Shown here piece by piece: positions 33,909 to 47,800 of a stretch of DNA of 62,373 nt. Within the stretch, counting starts at the first letter, position 1. The number at the start of each line of letters is the position of its first letter. The notes below the pieces were generated by a model. The model ran no database searches and was not told where the DNA came from. It was given only the letters and a program-made list of their open reading frames with translations. This DNA comes from Mesostigma viride (taxonomy: Eukaryota; Streptophyta; Mesostigmatophyceae; Mesostigmatales; Mesostigmataceae), in contig RPFO01000948.1 of NCBI GenBank assembly GCA_009746045.1, forward strand, positions 1-62,373, written 5' to 3'. A program made the translations under genes and the position numbers.

Positions 33909-34739
33909 ATGACCTAGACGGTGGGGCCGGAAACAGCATGCTTGATCAGGGCGTGTGTTTCGAGCCTAACTGGCCGGGAGTGTCTAGCCATATGCCCCTT
34001 CTCCTGGATCGATATGTGCTACATTTACTCCCAAGGATGTAAAAAGCCTGCGGAGTAGATTAGCCACGAGCCACGAGGTAGCCATGGCTGACGGCGGAGC
34101 TCATAACTTTCACGTTTGAGCACCGAATTTAGCCGTGAATATCACAATCAACGCGTCTTTCTACGACGCACATGCTGATATAATTTTCCGCAGCTATTAC
34201 GCAATATACGATGAGCAAACGCCTATCGACGCAACGCAGCCTGGCGGCTGCGCTCGGCAATGAAAATACGTCTGCAGCTCCGGCTGCAGCTTCGCCCTCA
34301 GGTCCGGCAGGCAGTGATGACACTAGTTAGTCGCGCACTGGTGGTCGTCCAGCACCCTCCCGGGCTTCCTGCCTCGCCCTCAGCCTCGCCTGAGCCGAAA
34401 CGCAGCCGCCCAACCGAACCGAGCTGGTCTGAGCGCGACTTTGACGTTGACGGGTTATTTTCCACCTTCGACGATGCCAGACCCAGCTTTTTCGACATGC
34501 CACCCATCAAGATCCTGGAGTTCGTGTTTTATGGGTAATACGCCTCCATTCTCAACCTGTGCCAGCGCCTCCAACGCCTTTGCCGCCTCCGCACTGGACC
34601 TGACGGCCAGTTCACTATGCGACAACATGCTGAGAACCTGGCCAGCTGGTCTCGCCCCCGTCTTCAGCTCGCCGCCCTCTTTTTCCATCCTTGAGCGCTC
34701 TGTCACGGACCTCTGGACCCCCTCCCCCTTGACCGAATC
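33909..34739. pseudogene. Unrecognised degraded coding remnant
   Basis: From an ATG at 34212 a frame reads MSKRLSTQRSLAAALG and an Ala/Ser/Pro-rich stretch to a TAG. A second frame continues PEPKRSRPTEPSWSERDFD...DMPPIKILEFVFYG, and a third continues to about 34675. This run of overlapping open frames suggests a decayed gene that lost frame twice, perhaps the front part of the LINE-like element whose RT remnant follows. No family is recognised. Confidence 0.35.
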
Positions 34740-37084
34740 CACCTTCCTCCTCCAGCATGTCAATCGCCTGGCACGCTTCACGCCAATACCGGGCCCTGTG
34801 GCGCAAGCCCCTGGGCAAGATGGAGAAACAGGACCTGTTTAACCCCTAAATGGGCAGAAATACTGCCGATGCATCGGCTGTAACTTCACAATTTTGCAAA
34901 CCAGATGCCATCCAACCCACCCATATCCAATGGCTGTCCTTGGGGGCCAAGCATGTCCATGAGTTGCCCTTCGGGTTGGTATATCACAACCTTACATATA
35001 TGCAGGGTAGGCCATGTATAACTGCCGTCAAAGTCAGGGGGTCAAGACGAGCGTTTTCATTTTTGGTAGAATGTGCATTTTGAATTATGTTGTAAGAGCT
35101 AGGCACCTACCACTTCAGGGATGATAAACAATTAGTTGCTGAACAGTTTGAGCCATTGGGGTCATCATTTGGGTGGGTATACCAGCAGTTACACCCAGTA
35201 CAGCCCATAGGGGTACCGTTGGTAAAAAGCAACCAAGGGGTAGGAGTGGGCATACTACCTACTAATACCTACTAATATGGCCCCCAACTATGCCACACAA
35301 TACATTTCCCTTCCACAATGATGGGGAAACATAACTGCATCATCACACTGCCCTTACATGGCACCTATGTGCAGGTGCCACCTTGTCCATGCACGTAGGT
35401 AACGTGGTACGGATACCCTACGCAAGGCATGCATTCTAGGAGGCAGCCACCAACAAACTAGTGATTTTAAGCCTATTTCAGCTTGCCCTAGCAAGGATAA
35501 ACTAGGCCTAAGCTGCTATAGCTTGCCAGGTGATGGCCAGCACACCTGGTGGCACATGCTGACAATGGGAAGCTTCTACTCACCGGTTACATGCTTGATG
35601 ATGCCACAGAGACCAGCCAACTGCCTCACACTCATGCAATATGTGTGTGGGAAATGTATAACAAACATATATGGAGGTATTCAAACCCATACAGCCTCTA
35701 AAACTTATCACCATCACCCTGTGGCAGGTCAACTGACTGAGGGAAGCATCTAAGAAGGGTGTTTTAGAAAGGGGCCAGGCCAGGGTCAAGAAAGAGCATG
35801 AATAATGCAAAAAGAATGTGCTACACAAGCTAAAACGTATATATAAACGTCAAACATCGATATGAAAACGATGCTTAAGCTTTACCAGGCATAGATGGCG
35901 TTACCTTGGCCCAGGCGGTGGCCGCAAAATGGCGCATTTCGGCACACCAAAGTTGTGCAGCATGGTCGCTGGATTCGGCGAATTCTGGCCACCCTTGCAC
36001 GTTTACGACTACTATGTATCATAAAAAGTACAAAGAAACCAATATATCCTTTAAAATACGCCGGAAAGGTATTGCTGTCAACGTTTCTATCGTCCGGCCT
36101 GATCGCAGTTTTTTCCAGCAAGAACGCTGCCGACACCTATCAAATGGCATTCCCGCGACCCAAAACTTGGCCTGTATCATCTTTAGGACGTATAAAATCA
36201 ATTTCCTGAGTTTGGTCAGAAAATTCGAACGCAAACGTAAATGCCATGCGTGGGCGCAAGCCGCCATGGCCAGGTCGTCGTTTTCCGGAATGCACGTTGT
36301 ACGTGAAAAAGTACCCTGACCCCTTGTACTTTGACCGGCCAGAACACCTCTATAACTTTGTCAGAAGTATGCAAACCCTAGTACCATGCTGTGAGGAAAA
36401 TTATAAACTTTCGATCTTCTCAGCTAAACTTTTCCTAATTCTCAATAGTTTTCGCGGCATTTGGTCCCCCGAGAAGGGGCCGACGTGTCGGCTGTAACTC
36501 AGTTTTAGGCGGAAAATCGGCAGCCAGACCATTTAGGGGCAGGGCCGGGCAGGTCCTCGTCCTTCCTGTTCTAACGTATGGGGCCGAGATACGGTGGACC
36601 CTAGCTCACCACTGACCTAGCCCGCAAGCTGGACGGCGCGGTCACCAAAATGCTAGCTGCGTTCCATTTTCAGAGTAGGATATGCTGCTCATGTCCGCAA
36701 TGAGGACCTAGTGTACCTTGGCATGCAATACATGATCACCAGCACCATTAAGCAGCGGCGCCTGCCTGCAGCTAGTAGGGCACCTAGTAGCTCGCACCAA
36801 CCAGCTAGGTAGACACCTCACGTGCATGGCCCCCCCACGGGACTGCGCCCAGCTCAGCCTGGCCTGCACCTCCTGACGTGGGCTGGGCCCCGTGATGCCG
36901 CTCATAGACGCCGCAAGCTAGGCCCGCACCTTCAAAGAACAGCTAGTAGAGGACATGGGGGGCCTAGGCCTCTCCGTGATTTGGAAAAAGATGATGGACA
37001 AGGCCAAGTGGGCCCAGGTCATAGAGGACAACGCGCGCCCCCCCGTGGGGAAGCGCCCGCGTGTGCAAACATACGGGAACACAT
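34740..37084 (+). mobile_element. Degenerate LINE copy 2, split by an insertion
   Basis: 34755-34842 encodes SIAWHASRQYRALWRKPLGK and EKQDLF. The same sentence resumes at about 36546 (VLVLPVLTYGAE) and runs to the C-terminal [20 protein letters not shown] near 37020. Comparison with the copy at 38665-39349 shows the break and several short insertions of AGCT/CTAG in the right part. There are many stops and it is clearly dead. Confidence 0.8.
34843..36539. mobile_element. 1.7-kb DNA-transposon-like insertion with terminal inverted repeats
   Basis: It starts CCCCTAAATGGGC and ends with the complement of CCCCTAAATGGTC (12 of 13 bases). Just inside each end is a palindromic GCCGA-NNNN-TCGGCTGTAACT block (about 34865-34886 and 36479-36500). 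It lies inside a LINE coding sequence that continues on both sides. No target duplication is evident, and about ten extra bases (CAGGGCCGGG) follow the right end. No transposase was found, so it is a non-autonomous element. Frames inside, such as 35895-36209, show no known domain. Confidence 0.72.
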
Positions 37085-37920
37085 ATTCTGATCAGGCACT
37101 CCGCAAAGGTGAAAACCTTTGCGTTCAGTGCCGGGCCGCGGAAAACGTGGAAAACGCGATCTGCAAATGAATCCGACCGGAATCGAACTGGGGACCTCTC
37201 GCACCAAATTTGCTGACTATAGGACGGACGTCTCCGGTTACCATGGCATCGCCAACTTACACCTACAGTCATCCGCAAAAGTTCTCCTGTCCGGGGAGTG
37301 ATGCAAGCCTTTCGGATTTGGTACTAGATAAATCACTCGAGATCTGTGTGTAGGAGTACTACACACATGTCTGCACGCGAGACTTGTTCAGTCTCGCACC
37401 GTGAGACGGGCTGAACACGGCTGAATCCTTCTTTTTTAGAAGGGGGCGTAGCCGGTACTAACGAAATCAGCCAAGCGTATATTCTGATCAGGCACTCCGC
37501 AAAGGTGAAAACCTTTGCGTTCAGTGCCGGGCCGCGGAAAACGTGGAAAACGCGATCTGCAAATGAATCCGACCGGAATCGAACTGGGGACCTCTCGCAC
37601 CAATTTTGCTGACTATACGGGAACACATATGTGTGTAGTACTCATACACACAGATCTCGAGTGATTTATCTAGTACCAAATCCGAAAGGCTTGCATCACT
37701 CCCCGGACAGGAGAACTTTTGCGGATGACTGTAGGTGTAAGTTGGCGATGCCATGGTAACCGGAGACCGACGTCCGTCAGGACTATAGTCAGCAAAATTG
37801 GTGCGAGAGGTCCCCAGTTCGATTCCGGTCGGATTCATTTGCAGATCGCGTTTTCCGCGTTTTCCGCGGCCCGGCACTGAACGCAAAGGTTTTCACCTTT
37901 GCGGAGTGCCTGATCAGAAT
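37085..37920. repeat. Large inverted repeat, about 290-bp arms
   Basis: 37085-37372 and 37628-37920 are reverse complements with minor differences. Each outer end is a copy of the 137-bp tRNA-like repeat (B minus at 37085-37221, D plus at 37784-37920). The inner parts share CCATGGCATCGCCAACTTAC, TTCTCCTGTCCGGGGAGTG and a region with CACTCGAGATC. The spacer carries a third copy (C, minus, 37481-37617). Such a foldback could arise from inverted SINE insertion plus duplication, or be a foldback element. Confidence 0.85.
37481..37617 (-). repeat. 137-bp tRNA-like repeat, copy C
   Basis: It has the same ends and internal hairpin as copy A and lies in the spacer of the inverted repeat. Its upstream 25 bases differ from those of copies A, B and D, which share GTAACCGGAGACG. 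Confidence 0.8.
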
Positions 37921-38640
37921 ACGGGAAGCATACATTACCAGACAGGTCCCCTAGCTAGGGTAGAGTTGATGTTGATAGATGTTTGTAGATAGTGGATACA
38001 CATTTCCATCACCATTCATCTTCATCATCCTGAACGACTCGAACACGCGGACAAGATAACGGCAGGCTCGAGCTACCATGGTCCGGATTCTCCCGATTTC
38101 TGGCCTGCGCTGGTTGTCTCCTTGATAGCTGTTGTAGATCGATAGATTAGACCGGTCTAGGACTGTTTGCACCCATCCATCCATCCACCCATCCATCCAT
38201 CGGGGTTAATGCTCCGCGGTGACTCCCCAGCGGTCCGAGCACGAGTCTAATAATTAATTGAATTGAATTGAATTGTAGCATAACTCCGTTGGGAGTATAT
38301 GTAGCACATAGCCCTTGAGAGAGGGCATATGGCCTATCATACATCCTAAGCTACTTCCTGCAAATGTGGGAATGTAAAGGACCCTTGCTCTAGGTGCACC
38401 AGGGCACTTGCATCCCCATGATCTTCAAGCTATGCCCAGGCAGCCCAGCGAAGGGGGAGCCTGTCATGGGGGGGAAGATCAGCATAATTAATTAATTAAT
38501 TAGACTCGTGCTCCCGTTGGGGAGTCACGGAGCATTAACCCCGATGGATGGATGGATGGGTGCACACATTCCTACCGGTCTAATCTATCTACATTGGCTA
38601 CATACTACATCTATCTACTAACTACAACATCTATCTAGGC
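37921..38640 (-). repeat. LINE 3' tail with 177-bp repeat and (ATGG)n
   Basis: In minus orientation: the tail family (38485-38276), a GCTCC...GGAGC hairpin, (ATGG)n, then the partial 177-bp repeat (38128-37993). It follows the LINE coding fragment at 38665-39349 in the same order as at 33360-33908. Confidence 0.75.
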
Positions 38641-38664
38641 AGCCGCACGCTGCCCTAGGGGGAG

Positions 38665-39349
38665 CTATCTAGCGTGCCTCCCGCGGGATTGCACACGCGG
38701 GCGCTTCCCCACTGGGGGGGGCTCGTTGTCCTCTATGACCTGGGCCCACTTGGCCTTGTCCATCATCTTCTTCCAAATCACGGAGAGGCCTAGGCCCCCC
38801 ATGTCCTCTACTAGCTGTTCCTTGAAGGTGCGGGCCTTGCGGCGTCTAACATCACTGGGCCCAGCCCACGTCAGGAGGTGCCGGCCAGGCTGGGCTGGTC
38901 GCCGGCAGTCCTGCGGGGGGGCCACGTGAGGTGTCTACCTGGTTGGTGCGAGCTAGGTGCCCTACTAGCTGCAGGCGGCGTTGCTTAATTGTGCTGGTGA
39001 TATAGGGCATGACCTGGTACAGGTCCTCATTGCGGACATGAGCAGCATATCCTACTCTGAAAATGGAACGCAGCATGCTGGTGACCGCGCCGTCCAGCTT
39101 GCGGGCCAGGTCGGCGGTGAGGGTCCACGTCTCGGCGCCATACGTGAGAACAGGAAGGACGAGGACCTTGAACAGGTCCTGTTTCTCGATCTTGCCCAGG
39201 GGCTTGCGCCACAGGGCCCGGTACTGGCGTAAAGCGTGCCAGGCGAGGGAGATGCGGTGGTCCACATCAACCTCGCAGCTAGGGAGCATGCTGCCCAGCA
39301 GCTTAACGCGGAGATCAGCATAGCTAGACAAAAAGCTAGGGCACTGCAT
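38665..39349 (-). pseudogene. LINE ORF2 C-terminal fragment, copy 3
   Basis: The best preserved of the LINE coding fragments. A 165-codon frame (SSYADLRVKLLGSMLP, then ISLAWHALRQYRALWRKPLG, LVLPVLTYGAETWTL, LDGAVTSMLR, IKQRRLQLVGHLARTNQVD) is followed in another frame by [20 protein letters not shown] and [13 protein letters not shown]. This is the region after the fingers/palm of a non-LTR reverse transcriptase. The RT catalytic motif (FADD-type) is absent. One frame change and the truncated front make it non-functional. Confidence 0.82.
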
Positions 39350-39539
39350 GGCGTCTCAGCAGAGAGTTACTCCCGGCCTGCATGGGCACAACATAACTAA
39401 ATTAATTAATTATACTAATCTACACTACTGCTATATTCCGGCCCTAGACTCGGGTTGCTGGGCCGGTGGCGCAGGGCCGGTGCCTCAAGTGAGTTGATAT
39501 CGATCAGGTGAGACAACATATATATACCGCCCGGCCGGA

Positions 39540-39951
39540 TTGAATTGAATTGAATTGAATTGTAACATAACTCCGTTGGGAGTATATGTAGCACATAGCC
39601 CAGAGAAGGGGCATATGGCCTATCATACATTCTAAGCTACTTCCTGCAAGGGTGGGAATGTAAACAACACTTGCTCTAGGTGCACTAGGGCACCTGCACC
39701 ACCCAGAGTTTCAGGCAACACCCAGCGAAGGGGAGCCTGTCATAGGTGGGGAAGATCATCATGGCTATACAAGAGCTAGGACATGGCTTCTCTACAGAGA
39801 GCATCTCTCTGCATGGCATAGAATGGCGAAATTCTTAATGCAACATCCATGGGGGTCCCGTTATAGGCAGGGCTTGGCTAAATCCTGTAGACAACATCCA
39901 TGGGGGCCATTATGGGCGCACATGCGCGTGGGCCACATGCTAGGCTAAGCC
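39540..39951 (-). repeat. LINE 3' tail family, copy 3
   Basis: Minus strand: AGAGATGCTCTCTGTAGAGAAG, then the conserved GATGATCTTCCCC...AGGCTCCCCTTCGCTGG, CTAGAGCAAGTGTTG and AGGAAGTAGCTTAGAATG blocks, ending in (CAATT)n. Equivalent blocks lie at 33559-33725, 38276-38485 and 50285-50535. Confidence 0.78.
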
Positions 39952-40170
39952 TGACTAATCTACACTACTGGTATGAATTCCCTAGTCTGGGGTGGCAGGA
40001 GGGGGCTGCCAGGGCTTGTGGTCAACGTGGATGACCGCCCCCCTCCAGTATACCGGCTTCCCCCCTGCGCTGTGCCGGAGCTGAAGGTAGGCCGGCCATA
40101 GCTCGCGTCGCCGCTGTTGCTGGGCCAGGGTCAAGTCGTCGTCCAGCGTGAAGCGAGTCCTCGAGAGCTT
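39952..40170 (-). pseudogene. LINE ORF1 C-terminal fragment
   Basis: Nearly identical to 50668-50890. It encodes the end of a LINE ORF1-type protein (LAQQQRRRELWPAYLQLRHS). Homology stops abruptly at 40170, where AT-rich DNA begins, so the copy is 5'-truncated here. Confidence 0.75.
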
Positions 40171-41218
40171 TACCCGCCGGATGATATTAAATTATTTGAC
40201 CGAATTGAAATTAGATATTATTTTATTAAATATTGATATTATTTTTAATATTCTCTTCTCTGTCTTTCTTTCTTTTTTCTTTTTCCCTTTTTCCTTTTTT
40301 AATTCATACTCTAGTTACTTAAATTTCTTTTAACCCCTTCGTGTGTGTTTTCATTTTCCTTGGTATTTTTTTTTTTCAGAATAAACCTGTCTGGTTTAAT
40401 TTATCACCATCGTCTCCCTCCATGCAGGTCTTCCTACAGATAGCCACGCGGCTCCCGCGGTCTTCGCGTCTTTCCTCTCAGATAACTAAGTATACTCAGT
40501 CCTTCCACGACGTTGGACCGCCATGCGTCCAGGAATAGTTGTCTCACTTAATAATAAATAGTGTGATATTGTGGAATTACATGCATAATTCCACAATATT
40601 AAAAATTAAAAATTTAAATTTAATTTTTAATGCTGTGGAATTACATGCATCTTGGCTGCTCATGATCACGGGTAAGACGAATGGCAGAGTGCGGATGAGT
40701 TTCCATGGGCCAGATTTTCCAGATCGATGTCATGATTGCCTTCATGCACAGGCTGTCTCACGCTGCTTATAATCAATCCGCCTTTTTCATGGACACTCAT
40801 GGTCCGCAGATCCCTAGGGACACCGCGCCTGCGCCGGTTGTCTGTCATCAAGACCTGTGTACACATCGACCCTTGGATCAATGTGGGTCAACCTGGCTAG
40901 CCCAGTACATTGTAGCCTCTCGATCCAGCTTGTTTGTTTAAGTTTGGGCAGGGAGGGCTTGTACCTTCCAATTGGTGCCTGAAAAAAATCTCAGTGTGGA
41001 GTTTCCCTACTAGCCATCTCAGCAAGGCTAATGGCTGAGCACTCCCCCTGTCGGCTATCATGCCCCACCGTATCGATGCCACCCCGGGGCAAACGAAGGC
41101 CCCTGAATGGAAAGAAGCTAACAACAGTGTCCCCCAACAGTGGCAAAGTCAAAAGTGCCGAGTGCACAGGGCGCCCCGGGCTGTCATGGTGCCTCACACG
41201 AGAGCCACCCCCCTCCCC
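40171..41218. other. AT-rich intergenic DNA with a hairpin
   Basis: Includes a pyrimidine-rich stretch (40255-40300) and a hairpin at 40566-40599 (ATATTGTGGAATT, loop ACATGCAT, complement). Part of its sequence repeats at 40633-40650. No gene is recognised. The end may be the 3' region of the minus-strand candidate gene that follows. Confidence 0.5.
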
Positions 41219-42950
<1,732 letters not shown>

Positions 42951-44836
42951 CTGGGTACTGCGCGCCGGCACGCAAGGCCACAGCATTGCATGCAAGGGTT
43001 GCAAGTGTGTCCAACAGGAATGAACATCAGCAGGCAGTGGCCCGCCACGGACAAGGAGGAAGGTGCATGACACGCAGCTATAGCACCTTAACCCAAGCGG
43101 ATTTTCTTTCAAACACGCTTGGCAAGCCACAGGTCCCTGTCACGGAAGTAGCGACAAGGTAAAAACATTACTGTTACGTGCGCAGGAGATTTTCCTGGGA
43201 AGTATGCTTTCCTAGGCAGGAACACAACAACAGTTTGTGGGGCAGAGTACGATGTATCGGAGCTCCGATGGAACGCTTTCGCAGCACCACCATCAATACG
43301 CCTTGTGCATGCGTGTCTCAAACTTTGTAGTGCATATTGTCCTGCTCAGCATGACGCTAAGCGCATCTCAACCACGGCAAGCTATTTAAGGGATCTCCAA
43401 CCGTCCACAGTGCTGGTGTGATGTACCCGACGACTTCACTAACGATAAGGCACAAAACCAGCCTGTTCATAAATCTATTGTTGTACTGACAGGGCGGATA
43501 ATGGCTTTCGCTTCATAAACAGCTTGGGATCCCCGTCGTGTCGTAAACTCACACAATCTCGCCTTTGGGGTTCAGGATGATCCATTTGACGGCGGTCGGA
43601 AATAAATCCTCCACGGTCCGCATTACGTTCTGTATGTTCGCCATCATACCCGCCGGCACGGCCGGCGAGCCTCGCCCACATCGAATTGACATTAAATGAC
43701 GTGGTTATTAAGGAGCGTTGTAGTCGTTCAGCGCAACCGCAACCCCTGTCAACCTACCTATACCAAAGATGCGGGTCCGCCTCCTACATCACTTCACGTA
43801 TATCGAACATCTTGACACGGCTTGGAATTGCATCCTTAGAAAGTCGGTCGGCAAAAATCCATCCATCCTCTTCGTGACATGCGCACGTACTTACAGCCTC
43901 CCTAGAATGAGCTACACTAGGAAGATGTGATTTGTCCCGGCCTCGTGGATCAAGGGCCGACTTGCGTCACAAGCGTTAACATATAGGGCCGACTTGCCAG
44001 AACCTGAAAAAAACACCATCGCAGTTCGCTAATAAATATTTGTGGTCAGCTAAAGCAATGACAGAAAGACGGGCCGGATGTCTTCCCTGTGACTTCCTGC
44101 AAGCTGTTATTATTTTGTATTTTTATTCGCGTTTCGAAGGACACGTGGCAACGATTGCGAGGCCTGCAGGTCTAGATCTCGCTACCAGCCCGAGTGACCG
44201 ACGGACAGGACGTGCATATATTATTTACCGTCGTTTGGAGTGTCTGACCTAAGATATAATTGCCTACGGGCAATACGAAAGGGCAGTACGTAACGGGACA
44301 ATTGGGCAATCCTGGCGCGGGACAACAAAGAATTATTAGAAACTGAACTGAAACAGTAGGGAGGGCGATCGCAGCAGGAAAACGGCAGTACGGTTTTCAT
44401 GACGCAGTCCGGGATTGAGAAGTTTCCTGGTCGGCCACCACCCAATTTTTATGGCAATCATAACTGTGATGCAGTGCTTTTTCTAGCAGAGGCGTCGGCG
44501 ACGTGGAGCAGAAATTATCTTGAAAAGAAATTATGCAGTATGTAAATCGAGCATGTAAAAGTCACGTACTTCTGATGGGCTGTTCTCATTCCCTTGCTGA
44601 GCTAGGTGACAACTAGCTTAGAACTGACGAACCCGCGACCGTAGAACTGCAGTTTAATACGTGCAGAGCAACGCCAAAGGAGGTACAATTAGCCATCGTT
44701 TGAGAGCATTTTAACAGATATGGTGACCTCAGGGAAGCCCGCGCTGAAGCTTTCCCTACGTGTGTAAGGAAATCGCGGCAGCAGAGGTCATTGGCTCTTG
44801 CAGCTGGCGATCTTGGAACGATGACAAGGTGGGACC
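42951..44836. other. Intergenic region without a recognised gene
   Basis: It probably includes the front of the minus-strand candidate gene and the promoter of the sulfotransferase gene. No domain or RNA gene was recognised. Confidence 0.45.
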
Positions 44837-47800
44837 ATGGGTATGAAGGCCGCTCGCTGTCTTGTCTTGTTGCTCCTGTCCAGCACTTGGGCAGCCGTCA
44901 TAGCTGAGGACTTAGTCAGCGCGGAATCTGTCGATGCTGTGGACATCAGCAAACGGGAGGAGAATGCCATCAAGCCGGCTCCGCGGTTTGGATTTGCCTG
45001 TCCCCCCGGAAGCTATGACGCCGCCGACAGCATCCAAAAGAAAAACGCAAAGCTCGCGGCCTGGGTGGCATGGCTGAGGGAAAAGGGATCCCAAGAAATG
45101 CCGGGCTCGGATCTCAACACCGCGCTTGCCAGGGACCGCATTTGGTGAGTATAACTGCTGCGAATCTCATTACAGTAACTGGCATCGCTCGTCATCTTGG
45201 CATCGTCGTCAGGGAATGCGTTTGGGTGTCGCCAGCTGGCTAGTTACTCAGCCCCTTGCCTCATGCTTGTGACTTGTCATACACCAAGTGACCCTTGTGT
45301 CGCATCCTTGGTCGATCGCCGATCGATTTATTAACTTTCCACCTTGTTTGGGCGAGCATCTTAGTGTTCCCCGCTCATGCTACTGTGACCCTCCGCCTCG
45401 CCACCTGTCTGATACCGCTTTCGGCGCCCCTTCCTGACTTGGTTCATCTGGTCTCGTGGCCTACCGCTTCCATGCACCCTTTGTGGACAGTGTCGTTGTC
45501 ATCCTCAACCATCCCGCGGTGTGGTTGCTGCCATCCCCAGCTCGTGCCACCACCTCGTCCCCAACAGCACAGGATCCTAGGCCCGTTTGTCGCCAGCTAG
45601 GGGACTGAGGTTCCCCGACCAGCCAGTGCCCAGCCTGCCATCCATACCCCCACACCTCCTCGCACATACTTGGCTGCCATCAAATCCAATCCATGTATCG
45701 TCTGATCATTCCCACTCACTTTTGTCTGATCATCCCCACTCAATGTCTGATCATCCCTACTCACTAATCTCTAGCCATCCCCACTCCCTTATCAAGGAGA
45801 CAACTTATGTCTGATATGGCACCCTGTATTGCTGACCATGCCTGACTGCCTGCCTTTGTGGCGGTCGCCCCCCGTCCACCCCCACCATACCAACAAGCAC
45901 CCCATATCCGGCCCCAGGGTGTACCCTGACGCCATGTGGCCCAAGCCCGCCCGCTGCGCCGCGCTGGCCGGCCGCAGCAGCGCCGTGACAACCTCCGTCC
46001 TCAAGTCCCACTGCACCATCAACTCCCACGCGTGCGTAAGCATAAACACCAGGATCACTTATGCGTGTGAGCATAAGCGCGATGTTTTCTTGCTTGTAGA
46101 AGGAAGAAGGCGCCATGTGTCCATCCCACGTGCCAGGTCTCCCACTTGCTCATGCCTCCGAATTAAATTTAATATAGTTCTTTGTCTACGTGACCCCAAG
46201 CCCGGGGTCCTCCGCGGTCACATCCTCGAAGCGTTGGCCTGGCCGAGATCTCCACCACATGTCAAGATATATAGTGGTTGCTTAGATGTACAACGGTGGT
46301 TTAGATATATAGTGGTTGCTTGGATATACGAGGGTGGCTTTACTGGCTTAGATTTATTATGGTTGCTTAGGCCTTAGATGTACAACTATACTGGTTTAGA
46401 TGTATAATGGTTGCCTCATCGATACAAGGGTGGCTTAGGTATACATATGACTATTATATATTGGTTGTTTAGATGCTACTATGCAGTGGTTGGCTCATTG
46501 GTGCGTATCGCTTGGGTTTCATGCATGTTTGTACCGCCGATTCTCCTCTGTAGTCGAGCATTCTCAACGCATATATCATGAGCCAACCAGCACAGGCTGG
46601 ATACTGCTATCTGACACAGCAACCGTGGTATCAATAAGCCAACCAGCGCAAGCTTGACGTTGGGAGGTTCCGTACAAAGGTTCCCACGCCTTGCGCCGCC
46701 TGCCCCCGCGCCTGGCCCTGCCTCTTCTTTGTCTCGCCCTGTCTCCTCCCATGCGCTGTGGCGTGCGCCACTGGCACCGTTTACCCCCCCTCTGCTTGCT
46801 GCCGTGTGTTGCCCTCCCCTGGTTGCTACCGTGTGTTGCCCTCCCCTGGTTGCTGCCGTGCGTTGCCCACCGCTGGTTGCTACCGTGTGTGAAAGCACCA
46901 CGCCGCCTGGTGCTTTCATGAAGTTCTTCTCATCACCAGCACGCCGCTGCCGTTTGTTGCCCACCGTGCTGTCACCTGCCACCCCTCACAGCTACCTGCT
47001 TGAGCACACGCGCCGCTTCATCGTCAACCTCGTGTGGAAAGCCGGCTCCACCTCCCTCGTCTCCGCCTTGCGCTCGCTCTTCCCCAACATCACCTACGTT
47101 GACCACACCGAGCAGCTGGTGGCCAAGACCATCCCTGCTTGCATCCGCAACCACGGCCACGTGGCGCCCCGATGGCTGCCACCTCGCAGCGGCCGCTATG
47201 CCCACGTGGGCATGGTGCGCGACCCACTGGACCGATTCGTGTCCGCATTCCGAGAGGCCTACCTCCGTGACGTCTTCCAGAAGAAGGTTTCTGTCGCCAT
47301 GCGCGTGAAGAAGTGGTTGCGGCGCGCAGCAGAGGCCCACGTTGCGTCGCAGGTGAGGGCGGACACCGCGGGGGTGCTTCGAATGCTCACCAATGCGGTC
47401 ATGAGCGCAGAGTGTGGCGTGTATGATGACGTGTTCCCGGTGTCGGGGTACCACATGCAGCCCATCCCGATGTTTTTCACCGCGCGCCAGGTCACGCGTG
47501 CGGGCAAGTCGACGCGACATGGGGGGACACGGGGTCATGGTGTGAGCCTTGGCAGCGCAACTGGGGGGACCGACGACGATAATGATTCGCCGGAGGAGCG
47601 CGGTCCAGAGGAGCAGATGTCGCTGGACATCTTGATCCGAGAGGAGAGCCTGGCAGAGGACCTGACAAGGATGCTGGCATGGGCCAAGCCGGTGGCCAAT
47701 GGCAGTGTTATTGACGGCCTGGTACAAGGTGCGCTCGTGGCCAAGCGGTCGGGCGAGGCAAAGGACCCTTTCTTGCCGAGCGCCGTGTTGCTGAAGAGCT

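Noticed and set aside
46654-46991. Upstream extension of the sulfotransferase frame as coding
   Set aside because: It is mostly a 27-bp tandem repeat. The splice from 46031 to 46992 joins in phase and gives a better protein with a signal sequence.
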